The notes beneath the pieces were generated by a model. That model was not told where the DNA came from. It saw only the letters and a program-made list of their open reading frames with translations, and searched no databases. A stretch of 33,585 nt of DNA from a virus. Position 1 is the first letter of the stretch; each line of letters opens with the position of its first letter. Where the stretch lies: positions 1 through 33,585 of the IMG/VR virus record IMGVR_UViG_3300020469_000140; one strand, written 5' to 3'. This document shows, one piece after another, positions 6,158-12,541 of this stretch. Made by a program: the position numbers and the translations under genes.

Positions 6158-6195
6158 ATGGGCGGAAGCGCTCACCCTTTTACAAATTCTCGCAA
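6158..6195 (+). promoter_or_regulatory. Leader with 5' hairpin, 12-mer repeat and TCTCGC box
   Basis: GGG 6160-6162 pairs with CCC 6175-6177, around a GC-rich interior containing AGCGCT. CTTTTACAAATT follows at 6177-6188, then TCTCGC at 6188-6193, two bases before ATG 6196. There is no Shine-Dalgarno sequence. The 12-mer recurs at 7239-7250. A 13-codon frame from ATG 6158 ends at a TGA overlapping the ATG of the 335-aa gene. Confidence 0.5.
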
Positions 6196-7203
6196 ATGAC
6201 TACTTTCAAACTCGATACAAAACTTGCTGACCACTTAGAGCAAGAAATCTATGAAAAACTTACTAGCGCTGTTGAGCTAGGTGCTAAAGAATACAACGGA
6301 GACTGGAAAGCTAGAGAAGCTAGAGGCGAAAAGTTCGAGACTTACGAAAAGATCGTAGGCTACGGCAAAACAAAAACAAGAAAAGTTTGTTACCACAATG
6401 CCCCAAGACTTGAGTTTATGAATGTTACTTTTGCTCTTACTGAGCCAGAGCATGAGTGGGACGAGGCTTACACTGATTACTACAGACCACTTAGCTGCAC
6501 AGTTAATTATGAAGCTTGTAAAGCTAATGCTAAAGCACAAAGAAATCACAGCGTAGGTCTTTTAGAGAGCAGAATCAACGGCCATCTTGCAGTTACCGAT
6601 GTTGTTTACGACACTAATTTAGAGCTTGGTAAAGCAAACCTTATCGTTGGTAATGTTACTGGCCACACAAAAGACAATGAAGATTTCCAGATTCATACTC
6701 AGATGATGTGGAACTACCGCTACGGAGCAAATTCAGCTAATGGCTACTTAACACAGTATGTTCAGTTCAGAAGTGACAGACGCGGTGCTAGACAAGAAGG
6801 TAAAACAGTTCTTCAAAGACTTACTGAGCTAGAAAAGCAAGCTAAAGCAGATGCTAAGAAAGCTGAAGCTGTTGCTAAAAATGAGACTAAATGGGAAAGA
6901 TTCAGAGTTTTACCTGACCAGATCGACAGATGGGCTACTAGAGAAATCAAGAAGCACGAAAAAATGCTTACTGAAGCTGGTATCAAAAAAGCTGAAGATG
7001 AGTTCTTCAATCATTACTACAACAAAGGTAGAGAGTTTGATCTTGAGCATCACAACACTTGGGTAAACAGAGAGCTTACAGAGGTTAAAACATACAAGGA
7101 AAGAGTTCAAAAGTTTTTAAACAATGAGCCAGCAGTCAGAGAAGTATTTGGCCTTGAGTGCAACACAAGAGATGATTTCAAATATGTAGTTTGGAAAAGC
7201 TGA
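6196..7203 (+). CDS. Orphan early protein, 335 aa
   Basis: Starts at ATG 6196 behind a sigma70-like promoter and hairpin leader. No family recognised. Three parts can be seen: an N-terminal helical and aromatic region (residues 1-110), a beta-rich middle (VTDVVYDTNLELGKANLIVG, MMWNYRYGANSANGYLTQYV), and from about residue 210 a long Lys/Ala/Glu coiled-coil (LTELEKQAKADAKKAEAVAK) followed by more charged helices. There is no membrane segment. Codons are less AT-biased and more uniform than in the neighbouring genes (many CTT, GAG, GCT, AGA), as in a strongly expressed gene. First position after a strong promoter suggests an early host-takeover or abundant DNA-binding role, which is inference. 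Confidence 0.75.
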   Translation: MTTFKLDTKLADHLEQEIYEKLTSAVELGAKEYNGDWKAREARGEKFETYEKIVGYGKTKTRKVCYHNAPRLEFMNVTFALTEPEHEWDEAYTDYYRPLSCTVNYEACKANAKAQRNHSVGLLESRINGHLAVTDVVYDTNLELGKANLIVGNVTGHTKDNEDFQIHTQMMWNYRYGANSANGYLTQYVQFRSDRRGARQEGKTVLQRLTELEKQAKADAKKAEAVAKNETKWERFRVLPDQIDRWATREIKKHEKMLTEAGIKKAEDEFFNHYYNKGREFDLEHHNTWVNRELTEVKTYKERVQKFLNNEPAVREVFGLECNTRDDFKYVVWKS

Positions 7204-7207
7204 ACGA

Positions 7208-7265
7208 TATACAGGGAGTCTTTCATAGACTCCTTTTACTTTTACAAATTTATTTACTTAAAACA
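7208..7265 (+). promoter_or_regulatory. Intergenic hairpin and leader before the 55-aa gene
   Basis: GGAGTCT (7215-7221) and AGACTCC (7227-7233) form a perfect seven-base stem with loop TTCAT, followed by TTTTACTTTT. It could terminate the 335-aa transcript. It also resembles the neighbouring leaders: a -10-like TATACA at 7208-7213 sits just upstream and CTTTTACAAATT (7239-7250) just downstream. Partial terminator and leader are both possible. Confidence 0.55.
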
Positions 7266-7433
7266 ATGACAAAAGCACAAGCACTTCAAGATTTCAGATA
7301 CTATATCAAACCTTTCATAAAAAGAGGCGATGCTATCGCAGCAAGAGAGGCTTGGAATAACTGGACAGACGCACTTTGCAAAGAAGGCGCAATTACTCTT
7401 AACCAAAACGAAAACTGGGGGCAACCTTTCTAA
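7266..7433 (+). CDS. Small hypothetical protein, 55 aa
   Basis: Start set at ATG 7266 (MTKAQALQDFRYY); a longer reading from 7191 would run back through the hairpin and into the 335-aa gene. The sequence is helical with aromatic residues (IKPFIKRGDAIAAREAWNNW) and ends NENWGQPF. The stop overlaps the next ATG (TAATG). No family recognised. Confidence 0.6.
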   Translation: MTKAQALQDFRYYIKPFIKRGDAIAAREAWNNWTDALCKEGAITLNQNENWGQPF

Positions 7434-7732
7434 TGACAAAATCACAAATTATTTCACAGGAAAAAGCTGATAGATTTATCAGAATGTTTGGTCCAAGAAT
7501 TAAACAGCTTGATAAACAAATTCAATTAGTACAAAACTGTTCTAGAAAAGATGGCTATGAATGGGGTTTTACTAATGCTGTTCCTATTGCTTTTATTGTA
7601 CTTTTCAGAAATCTTACAGTATGTGCTAAAAAGTTTGGCTTAGATGTTGATGTCAAAGTTGAAGGGCGCAATATTGAAGATGTCTATGAAGATGCTAATG
7701 ACAAATTTCAAAACAATCTAAATGAAAGCTGA
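7433..7732 (+). CDS. Hypothetical protein, 99 aa
   Basis: Starts in the preceding stop codon (TAATG). Basic N-terminal half (QEKADRFIRMFGPRIKQLDK), hydrophobic middle (FTNAVPIAFIVLFRNLTVCAKKFG) and acidic end (GRNIEDVYEDANDKF). The middle segment is too short and interrupted to be a clear membrane helix. No family recognised. Confidence 0.6.
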   Translation: MTKSQIISQEKADRFIRMFGPRIKQLDKQIQLVQNCSRKDGYEWGFTNAVPIAFIVLFRNLTVCAKKFGLDVDVKVEGRNIEDVYEDANDKFQNNLNES

Positions 7733-7934
7733 ACAAACACTAGCTTATGAAGCTAAAGTAGAGTTCTGCTACAGAGAGCTTGAAAAGTGGAAAAAATATC
7801 TGCTCGATAAAAGAACTATGGAAGAAGTGGAGGCGGCTTTAATTGCAATCACTTCTCTCTATGTAGACTTAACTTCCTTGAAAGATAAAATTTATAATTT
7901 GAATATCCCTGAATACGATGATCCGCTGATTTAG
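7722..7934 (+). CDS. Small helical protein, 70 aa
   Basis: Overlaps the end of the 99-aa gene by 11 bases. It is almost all helix with heptad-like pattern (EAKVEFCYRELEKWKKYLLDK, MEEVEAALIAITSLYVDLTS) and an acidic end. Probably a small coiled-coil partner; no family recognised. Confidence 0.55.
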   Translation: MKAEQTLAYEAKVEFCYRELEKWKKYLLDKRTMEEVEAALIAITSLYVDLTSLKDKIYNLNIPEYDDPLI

Positions 7935-7937
7935 TTG

Positions 7938-7986
7938 TATGATCGGCTTGTAAGAACTTACATTCTCTCGCTATCCAAACACCTAC
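7938..7986 (+). promoter_or_regulatory. Leader with -10-like box, 5' hairpin and TCTCGC box
   Basis: TATGAT at 7938-7943 matches a -10 box at five of six positions, with no clear -35. Next comes a perfect inverted repeat TGTAAG-AA-CTTACA (7949-7962) and TCTCGC at 7966-7971, 15 bases before ATG 7987. The layout copies the leaders at 6158 and 6029. Confidence 0.45.
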
Positions 7987-8148
7987 ATGAACATTTTTAT
8001 GTATCTCAGAGCGGAAGATGGAGTAGCTCTGCGAGATTTTCTTAAGAAGAACCCAAGCGTTAAAGGTATGAAAGAAAAAGAATTTTTAGATAGTGGATTG
8101 ATTGCCCGCGTTTGCTACTCTTTGGAAGTAGAACTAAATAAACTTTAG
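7987..8148 (+). CDS. Small hypothetical protein, 53 aa
   Basis: ATG 7987 to TAG 8146-8148. Reads MNIFMYLRAEDGVALRDFLK, then KNPSVKGMKEKEFLDSGL and IARVCYSLEVELNKL. Mixed charge, probably helical. It has its own leader with hairpin. Its stop codon is part of the 5' strand of the RNA stem at 8147-8154. No family recognised. Confidence 0.55.
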   Translation: MNIFMYLRAEDGVALRDFLKKNPSVKGMKEKEFLDSGLIARVCYSLEVELNKL

Positions 8149-8279
8149 TCGGGGAGCCTGATGACTTGATGCGAAGCGAGTCTGAAAGTCCTAACAACAT
8201 TGTAGTTTGCAAAGCGCTACAAAAGACAGGGAGACTATTTTCTTATGCGAGAGTTAAATAGTTTACTTATCCCCCGACT
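8147..8279 (+). ncRNA. Candidate structured RNA between convergent genes
   Basis: Four nested or ordered stems can be drawn on the plus strand. Closing stem: AGTCGGGG (8147-8154) with CCCCGACT (8272-8279), eight perfect pairs. Inside it: GACTTG (8163-8168) with CGAGTC (8177-8182), one wobble; TTGTAG (8200-8205) with CTACAA (8217-8222); and ACTATTT (8234-8240) with AAATAGT (8256-8262). Together they form a closed multibranch structure of about 133 bases. The region is not coding on the plus strand. The closing stem overlaps the 53-aa stop codon on one side and the RusA tail on the other. It could be a non-coding RNA, an unusual two-way terminator or a replication signal; I do not match a named RNA family. 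Confidence 0.45.
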
Positions 8280-8727
8280 CATCACAAATTGTTTGAATTG
8301 TAATCATAGTGTGTGGCTCTGTTTTATAATTTTTGTCGCAATAATATTTTCGGGCTTGCAAACTTACCACTTGCGAATCGTCAGCAATCGCAGATAATGT
8401 TAAAGCATCTAAAGTGCTGCGACATAATTTGTCAATATCTCCTATATTCATTTTCGTTGGATATTTAGGTTCCGATGGTAATACTTTGCCCTTTGAATCG
8501 AAATGAGATTTAGGCCTCTTGAACCAAAACTCTACTTCTATGTGTACTGGTTCTTTAATTATTTTACTAACTACTTTTTTTGCTTCACCCCTAACTGCAT
8601 TCCTAAATGGCTTTACCCTCTTACACGATTCAATCATCATACCTCTGCCCAGTTTATTTTTGCCGATATATGATTTACTTCCTTGTGGAGCAGCGTCAAT
8701 TCCTTCAACAGTAATTACATATTTCAT
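8263..8727 (-). CDS. rusA: RusA-like Holliday junction resolvase
   Basis: 154 aa, the usual RusA size. Typical order of motifs: PQGSKSY near residue 14, WFKRPKSH at 68-75, GDIDKLCRSTLDALT at 96-110 with the acidic D97, D99, D107 and Lys100, and AIADDSQV at 113-120. These acidic residues bind the metal that cuts four-way junctions during recombination or before packaging. It is a single minus-strand gene facing the plus-strand operons. Its start codon is only five bases from that of the divergent HTH gene, and no Shine-Dalgarno site is visible. Confidence 0.88.
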   Translation of the reverse strand: MKYVITVEGIDAAPQGSKSYIGKNKLGRGMMIESCKRVKPFRNAVRGEAKKVVSKIIKEPVHIEVEFWFKRPKSHFDSKGKVLPSEPKYPTKMNIGDIDKLCRSTLDALTLSAIADDSQVVSLQARKYYCDKNYKTEPHTMITIQTICDESGDK

Positions 8728-8732
8728 AAAAA

Positions 8733-9500
8733 ATGAGTTTTATTCCAGAAAATACTCCTTTCGTATCTTTGCCGACTGCCTTAAAAGGAAGAATTAACCC
8801 ACATCAACTGGCAGTATTGTGGGTATTGCAAAGCTACTATCCGAATATATGGCCTAGTTATAGCACAATCGCAAATGATGCTGGTATGTGCAGAACTAAG
8901 GTTATTCATACTGTTGAACAACTTTGTTCATTAGGCTGGCTGCAAAAAGTTAGCAGAACCGATGAGCATGGCCAAAAGACTAACGCATATCGAGTTACAG
9001 TTTGGCATGAATGCAAAGTTCCTAGCCCTCAACTTTCCAGTAATGAACCGCAGTCTGTCTCAGCAACTAGTACACCTGATGAACTAGGGTGGTGTACCAC
9101 ACAAACTAGGGGTGGTGTATCTCATGAACCCGAAGTAAAACAAGTTAAACTAAAACAAAAAACTAAAAAGAAAACATATACAAAAGATTTTGAAATTTTT
9201 TGGAAGCTTTATTCAGAAATGAATGCTGAAAAAAGTATTAGCCAGTCAAAGAAACCAGCTTTTACTGAATGGCAAAAACTTGATAAGCAAACTAGAGATA
9301 AATTACCTGATTGTTTAAAGGCAGATATTGAAGCAAGAATTAAGAAAATTAGAAACGCTGAATGGTGTCCTATGTTCCCCGACTGTTTCCGTTGGATTAA
9401 AAATGGACAATATGAGCAGTTTTTAGAGTTGCGCAAACGTAAATCTCAGTCAAAATTGAATCCTATGCTTGCAAATAAAGCAAGTAATCAACCCTTTTAA
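8733..9500 (+). CDS. Replication-type helix-turn-helix protein (HTH_36-like)
   Basis: 255 aa. Residues 12-80 are a winged helix: LPTALKGRINPHQLAVLWVLQ, then IWPSYSTIANDAGMCRTKVI and HTVEQLCSLGWLQKV with the wing after it. This matches the domain found at the N-terminus of phage replication initiators and DnaD-like proteins. A polar linker (residues 95-135) with repeated Thr/Gln/Gly follows. The C-terminal half (DFEIFWKLYSEMN, FTEWQKLD, and CPMFPDCFRWIKNGQYEQF near residue 220) resembles C-terminal regions of phage replication proteins, where a W-x-x-x-x-P pattern is common. Likely role: origin binding or primosome loading, though no helicase is seen in the window. Confidence 0.7.
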   Translation: MSFIPENTPFVSLPTALKGRINPHQLAVLWVLQSYYPNIWPSYSTIANDAGMCRTKVIHTVEQLCSLGWLQKVSRTDEHGQKTNAYRVTVWHECKVPSPQLSSNEPQSVSATSTPDELGWCTTQTRGGVSHEPEVKQVKLKQKTKKKTYTKDFEIFWKLYSEMNAEKSISQSKKPAFTEWQKLDKQTRDKLPDCLKADIEARIKKIRNAEWCPMFPDCFRWIKNGQYEQFLELRKRKSQSKLNPMLANKASNQPF

Positions 9501-9505
9501 ACCCT

Positions 9506-9979
9506 ATGAAACCCTATAAAAGATCTGCAATAGATCGTGATGTTACCTTCAGGCCACCTTTTCACAACTGTTATGCCTGTAATGATACTGGTATTGTTAA
9601 TAATTCAGATGGTTTGATTAACGATTACCTACCAGACTATGATGTGACAGATACTGGAAAGCGCTGTGCTGGTGCTGATCTAGCTATTGTTTGTTATTGT
9701 GAAGCCGTCTACCCTAAATATAATGATGACGCAAAATTAGTTGCACATGGTTTTAGAGATGGTGAAGGAAAAATAAGAAATAGTGTAGGAATTGATGTTG
9801 ATAAAAATATAATTAGAGAGCTACATAATAAACGAAAAAAGAGTTGGAATGATACTGCTACACTAATGAGTCGACTTATTCAAAATAACTTAAAAAATAA
9901 AAAACAAGAATTACCCTTAGAAATCCAACAAGTAAAAGATCAATTAAAAAATGCAAGGACTATCTTACCGAACCTCTAG
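9506..9979 (+). CDS. Hypothetical protein with DnaJ-like Cys motif, 157 aa
   Basis: ATG 9506, five bases after the upstream stop. Residues 22-31 read CYACNDTGIV, like one zinc-binding CxxCxxxG unit of DnaJ-type proteins, and residues 63-65 are CYC, so four or five Cys could hold one zinc. The C-terminal 60 residues are basic helix with many Lys and Asn (KNIIRELHNKRKKSW, QVKDQLKNARTI). It follows the replication protein, so a replication accessory role is plausible; no family recognised. Confidence 0.6.
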   Translation: MKPYKRSAIDRDVTFRPPFHNCYACNDTGIVNNSDGLINDYLPDYDVTDTGKRCAGADLAIVCYCEAVYPKYNDDAKLVAHGFRDGEGKIRNSVGIDVDKNIIRELHNKRKKSWNDTATLMSRLIQNNLKNKKQELPLEIQQVKDQLKNARTILPNL

Positions 9980-10121
9980 AGACTTTTTAGCCTACGACCC
10001 ATTACAGAAATGTCATTACAGAATCGTTAATGGTAAGCGGCTATGGCTACAGCCAAGACCTCAAGAATACTATCAGCGCAAAAAAGAGCTACACTCAGGT
10101 CAGTTACCTCTCGCTTTATGA
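9951..10121 (+). CDS. Small basic protein overlapping both neighbours, 56 aa
   Basis: Found by hand: ATG 9951 to TGA 10119-10121. It overlaps the end of the preceding gene by 29 bases and the start of the ParB-like gene as ATGA (ATG 10118), which sets the true start of that gene. Sequence features: SYRTSRDFLAYDPLQKCHYR, then NGKRLWLQPRPQEYYQRKKE. It is basic and aromatic, a plausible nucleic-acid binder. No family recognised. Confidence 0.55.
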   Translation: MQGLSYRTSRDFLAYDPLQKCHYRIVNGKRLWLQPRPQEYYQRKKELHSGQLPLAL

Positions 10122-10735
10122 CTCAAACTCCAAATTATCCTGTAGTAGCACCAGAACATATAAATCAATCAAGGATTATAGATCTAACACTATACAAAGG
10201 TAATCCAAGAGTACATAGCGAAATCCAAATAGAAAGATTAGTTAATTCTCTAAAAGAATTTGGTTTTACTAATCCTGTGCTAGTTGATGACACAGGTAAT
10301 GTAATAGCTGGACATGGTCGTATTGCTGCTGCAAAAAAATTAGGGTTAGATGAAGTTCCTACAATAACTCTTTCTCATCTTTCAGAAGATCAGCGCAAAG
10401 CTTACATTATTGCTGATAATCAATTAGCACTAAATTCTAGCTGGGACGATGACTTATTAAAAATTGAATTAGAGAAACTTACAGAAAATGGTTTTGACCT
10501 ATCTGTTCTCGGCTGGGGTGATGATGTACCAACTTTTGCAGACGAACCTGATTATGGTTCTTTAGATGATTTTGACGACCCTACAGACGGACTTGCTAAT
10601 GATGTAATGAAAGCAATCCAAATAGAGTTTAGACCAGAAGATTATGAAGAGGCTAAAGAAGTAGTGGCAGAAGCTAGAAAAAAAGGAGTTTATGTGGGTC
10701 AGGAATTAGTAAATGCATTAAAAGCATTAAGCTAA
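10118..10735 (+). CDS. ParB-like nuclease-domain protein
   Basis: Start set at ATG 10118 (MTQTPNYPVV), coupled to the upstream TGA; a longer frame from 10043 would overlap the 56-aa gene. 205 aa. The ParB/Spo0J N-terminal fold is clear: LTLYKGNPRVHS, IERLVNSLKEFGF, NPVLVDDTGNVIAGHGRIAA with GHGR at 65-68, then KAYIIADNQLAL. This variant is usually the N-terminal domain of phage DNA adenine or cytosine methyltransferases. Here the methylase part is missing; the acidic C-terminus (PDYGSLDDFDDPTDG) precedes a short helical end. The next two genes encode an FkbM-type methyltransferase and a TET/JBP-like oxygenase. It may guide those enzymes to DNA, which is inference. Confidence 0.8.
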   Translation: MTQTPNYPVVAPEHINQSRIIDLTLYKGNPRVHSEIQIERLVNSLKEFGFTNPVLVDDTGNVIAGHGRIAAAKKLGLDEVPTITLSHLSEDQRKAYIIADNQLALNSSWDDDLLKIELEKLTENGFDLSVLGWGDDVPTFADEPDYGSLDDFDDPTDGLANDVMKAIQIEFRPEDYEEAKEVVAEARKKGVYVGQELVNALKALS

Positions 10736-11436
10736 TGAAGTTAACTAAAACTTCAATAGGAGGGATTGAGTTCTTCTATAGAGAAGGCTATTCCGATATT
10801 AAAACTTTCATAGAGGTCTTATCGAACCAATCGTACCTAAAAAAAGGTATGGAAGTTCTCAATAATGAAAGCTGGCTAGATTGTGGCGGTAATGTTGGTG
10901 CTTTCTCTTTACTTGCAGCTTCTAAAGGTGCATCTGTAATTACTTATGAGCCTGACCCTTTTAACTGCGAATTAATTGAAAAAAATGCTAAATTAAATGG
11001 CTTTCAAAATGCTATAAAGGTCAAACAAGCTGCCTTAGTGCATGATTTTAGGAAAGAAACAACACTATCTATAGCTCAAAATGGCAATGTATGGCGCAAT
11101 ACCATTATGAAAAAGAAGAGTAATAAAGCTATTAAAGTACCTTGTCTTAACTTTGACGAGCAAGCTGTAAAAGCAGATAATTGCAAGATGGATATAGAAG
11201 GTGCAGAGATACCAATTCTTACCCATACAAAAAGCGATTTTAATAAACTCGTATATGAGTGGAGTTTCGATATCGACCCAAGTTTGCCTAGGATTTGGAA
11301 AGTATTAGAAAAACAAAAACTAAGATATAAAGTAGAAGCACCATATAAAACAATTCACTACGAAGAAAGAGACGTAAATATGTGGGGCGAAAGCTGGTTC
11401 CCGCCATGCATAATGGTTTATTGTTTTAAAAAATGA
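10735..11436 (+). CDS. FkbM-family SAM-dependent methyltransferase
   Basis: 233 aa, starting in the ParB stop codon (TAATG). SAM-binding motif I is WLDCGGNVGAFSLLAA at 47-62, the acidic end of strand 2 is ITYEPDPFN at 69-77 (Glu72), and the FkbM signature CKMDIEGAEIP is at 150-160. FkbM enzymes normally O-methylate sugars or polyketides. Here it lies between a ParB-fold protein and a TET/JBP-like oxygenase, so its substrate may be a modified base rather than a cell-surface glycan. The second half (YEWSFDIDP, WGESWFPPCIM) has no known target-recognition domain. No DNA-methylase motif such as DPPY is present. Confidence 0.78.
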   Translation: MKLTKTSIGGIEFFYREGYSDIKTFIEVLSNQSYLKKGMEVLNNESWLDCGGNVGAFSLLAASKGASVITYEPDPFNCELIEKNAKLNGFQNAIKVKQAALVHDFRKETTLSIAQNGNVWRNTIMKKKSNKAIKVPCLNFDEQAVKADNCKMDIEGAEIPILTHTKSDFNKLVYEWSFDIDPSLPRIWKVLEKQKLRYKVEAPYKTIHYEERDVNMWGESWFPPCIMVYCFKK

Positions 11437-12218
11437 AACTACCTGAACTAATCCTGAAGCCTGTAACTTCTCCTTTGAAAATTGGAGATAGTGTAGGCGG
11501 TTATGAGCCGAATATTCACGAAGATTGCATTCTTATAGACCCAGATGGTATTCCTGTGGGTTTGTTTATAAAAACTTTGCCAGATGAGTTACAGAACCTT
11601 GTGAACATAGCTGATAGGGAAATTCATACGAAGCGTGTACCAAAGTCTGAAATGAAAAGGTCTAGCGGTCTACATAATAAAAAAGCTGAAGTATTGCAAT
11701 ATTCAACTATTTGCGGGTCATGTCCACCTAAACCACATATGCGAAGGCCATACGCTAGTAGATCTTCTGTTCATGCTGTAAAAAGTGCTAATACTTTTGT
11801 TAAAGCTATGTATGCGGCTGGAATAAAATCTTTTGAAATAGTTAAAAAATATATTCCTACTGTTGCTGATGCTCACTTAATGAAAATACGGCAAAGAATA
11901 CCTGAGAACTGGCGATTTGCTAATAATTTTAGTTCTACTATCTCTAATTGCAATATCTCTGCTCCTGTTCATCAAGACCACGCTAATGTAAAAGGTGCTA
12001 TAAATATGATAATTACTAAAAGACGAAATAGTAAGGGAGGTAACTTACACGTACCAGACTATAACGCTACATTTGACCAAACTGATAACTCATTATTGGT
12101 ATATCCAGCTTGGCGCAATAGGCATGGAGTTACACCAATTATTCCAACACATCAGGGAGGCTATAGAAACTCTCACGTTTGGTACGCTCTTGACTCATTC
12201 AACAAACTAGAAAAATAG
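11433..12218 (+). CDS. TET/JBP-like 2-oxoglutarate/Fe(II) dioxygenase
   Basis: 261 aa; starts four bases before the methyltransferase stop. The double-stranded beta-helix core is in the C-terminal half. APVHQDHANV at 177-186 gives the iron-binding His180-x-Asp182. GGNLHVPDY at 202-210 is the Gly-Gly-x-Leu strand. LLVYPAWRNRHGVTPI at 221-236 carries the distal iron ligand His231. RNSHVWYAL at 245-253 supplies Arg245 to bind 2-oxoglutarate. This order and the H-G-V and R-x-S-x-x-Y spacing match the TET/JBP family that oxidises 5-methyl pyrimidines in DNA. A prolyl-hydroxylase-type enzyme is the main alternative. The N-terminal 100 residues hold GIPVGLFIKTLPDEL, like the capping region of phage JBP homologues. 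All catalytic residues are present. Confidence 0.72.
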   Translation: MKLPELILKPVTSPLKIGDSVGGYEPNIHEDCILIDPDGIPVGLFIKTLPDELQNLVNIADREIHTKRVPKSEMKRSSGLHNKKAEVLQYSTICGSCPPKPHMRRPYASRSSVHAVKSANTFVKAMYAAGIKSFEIVKKYIPTVADAHLMKIRQRIPENWRFANNFSSTISNCNISAPVHQDHANVKGAINMIITKRRNSKGGNLHVPDYNATFDQTDNSLLVYPAWRNRHGVTPIIPTHQGGYRNSHVWYALDSFNKLEK

Positions 12219-12541
12219 TGGCAAAAAAAAAGGCGACTCAATCAGAAAAAGAATATAGAACTTACAGAATTGCTGGCCTATTATCTCGTGGTGTAACGCG
12301 GTCAGAAATCATAAAATATACCGCGGCTGAGTGGGGGGTGAAGCTTAGACAAACAGAACAATATATCCAAGATGCCCGTATAGTTCTCAAGAAAGATTTT
12401 GACATCGACAGAAGGCAGTTTACCGCGGATATGTTAAGCCAGCTTTCTACACTACAAAAAGAGGCTAGAAATACTGGTCAATTACACGTTGCTTTAGGGT
12501 GTATAAATGCAATGGCTAAGATTGCCCAAGTATCAACATGA
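12218..12541 (+). CDS. Terminase small subunit
   Basis: 107 aa; the GTG start overlaps the upstream TAG (TAGTG). The basic N-terminus (AKKKATQSEKEYR) leads into a helix-turn-helix (RIAGLLSRGVTRSEIIKYTA, GVKLRQTEQYIQDAR) and then a long helix for oligomerisation (FTADMLSQLSTLQKEARNTG). This is the usual small-terminase plan: DNA recognition followed by ring assembly. It ends with ATGA overlap into the large subunit. Confidence 0.8.
   Translation: MAKKKATQSEKEYRTYRIAGLLSRGVTRSEIIKYTAAEWGVKLRQTEQYIQDARIVLKKDFDIDRRQFTADMLSQLSTLQKEARNTGQLHVALGCINAMAKIAQVST

Noticed and set aside
8158-8190. CTGATGA and GAAA resembling a hammerhead ribozyme core
   Set aside because: The drawn stem uses bases of CTGATGA itself, and three extra bases lie between the stem and GAAA; no matching cleavage-site strand was found.
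8147-8279. Group I intron or glutamine riboswitch
   Set aside because: No P7 or G-site core, no exon interruption and no glnA-type conserved boxes could be matched.
10043-10117. Longer start for the ParB-like protein
   Set aside because: It would overlap the 56-aa gene, adds residues with no family match, and lacks the ATGA coupling found at 10118.
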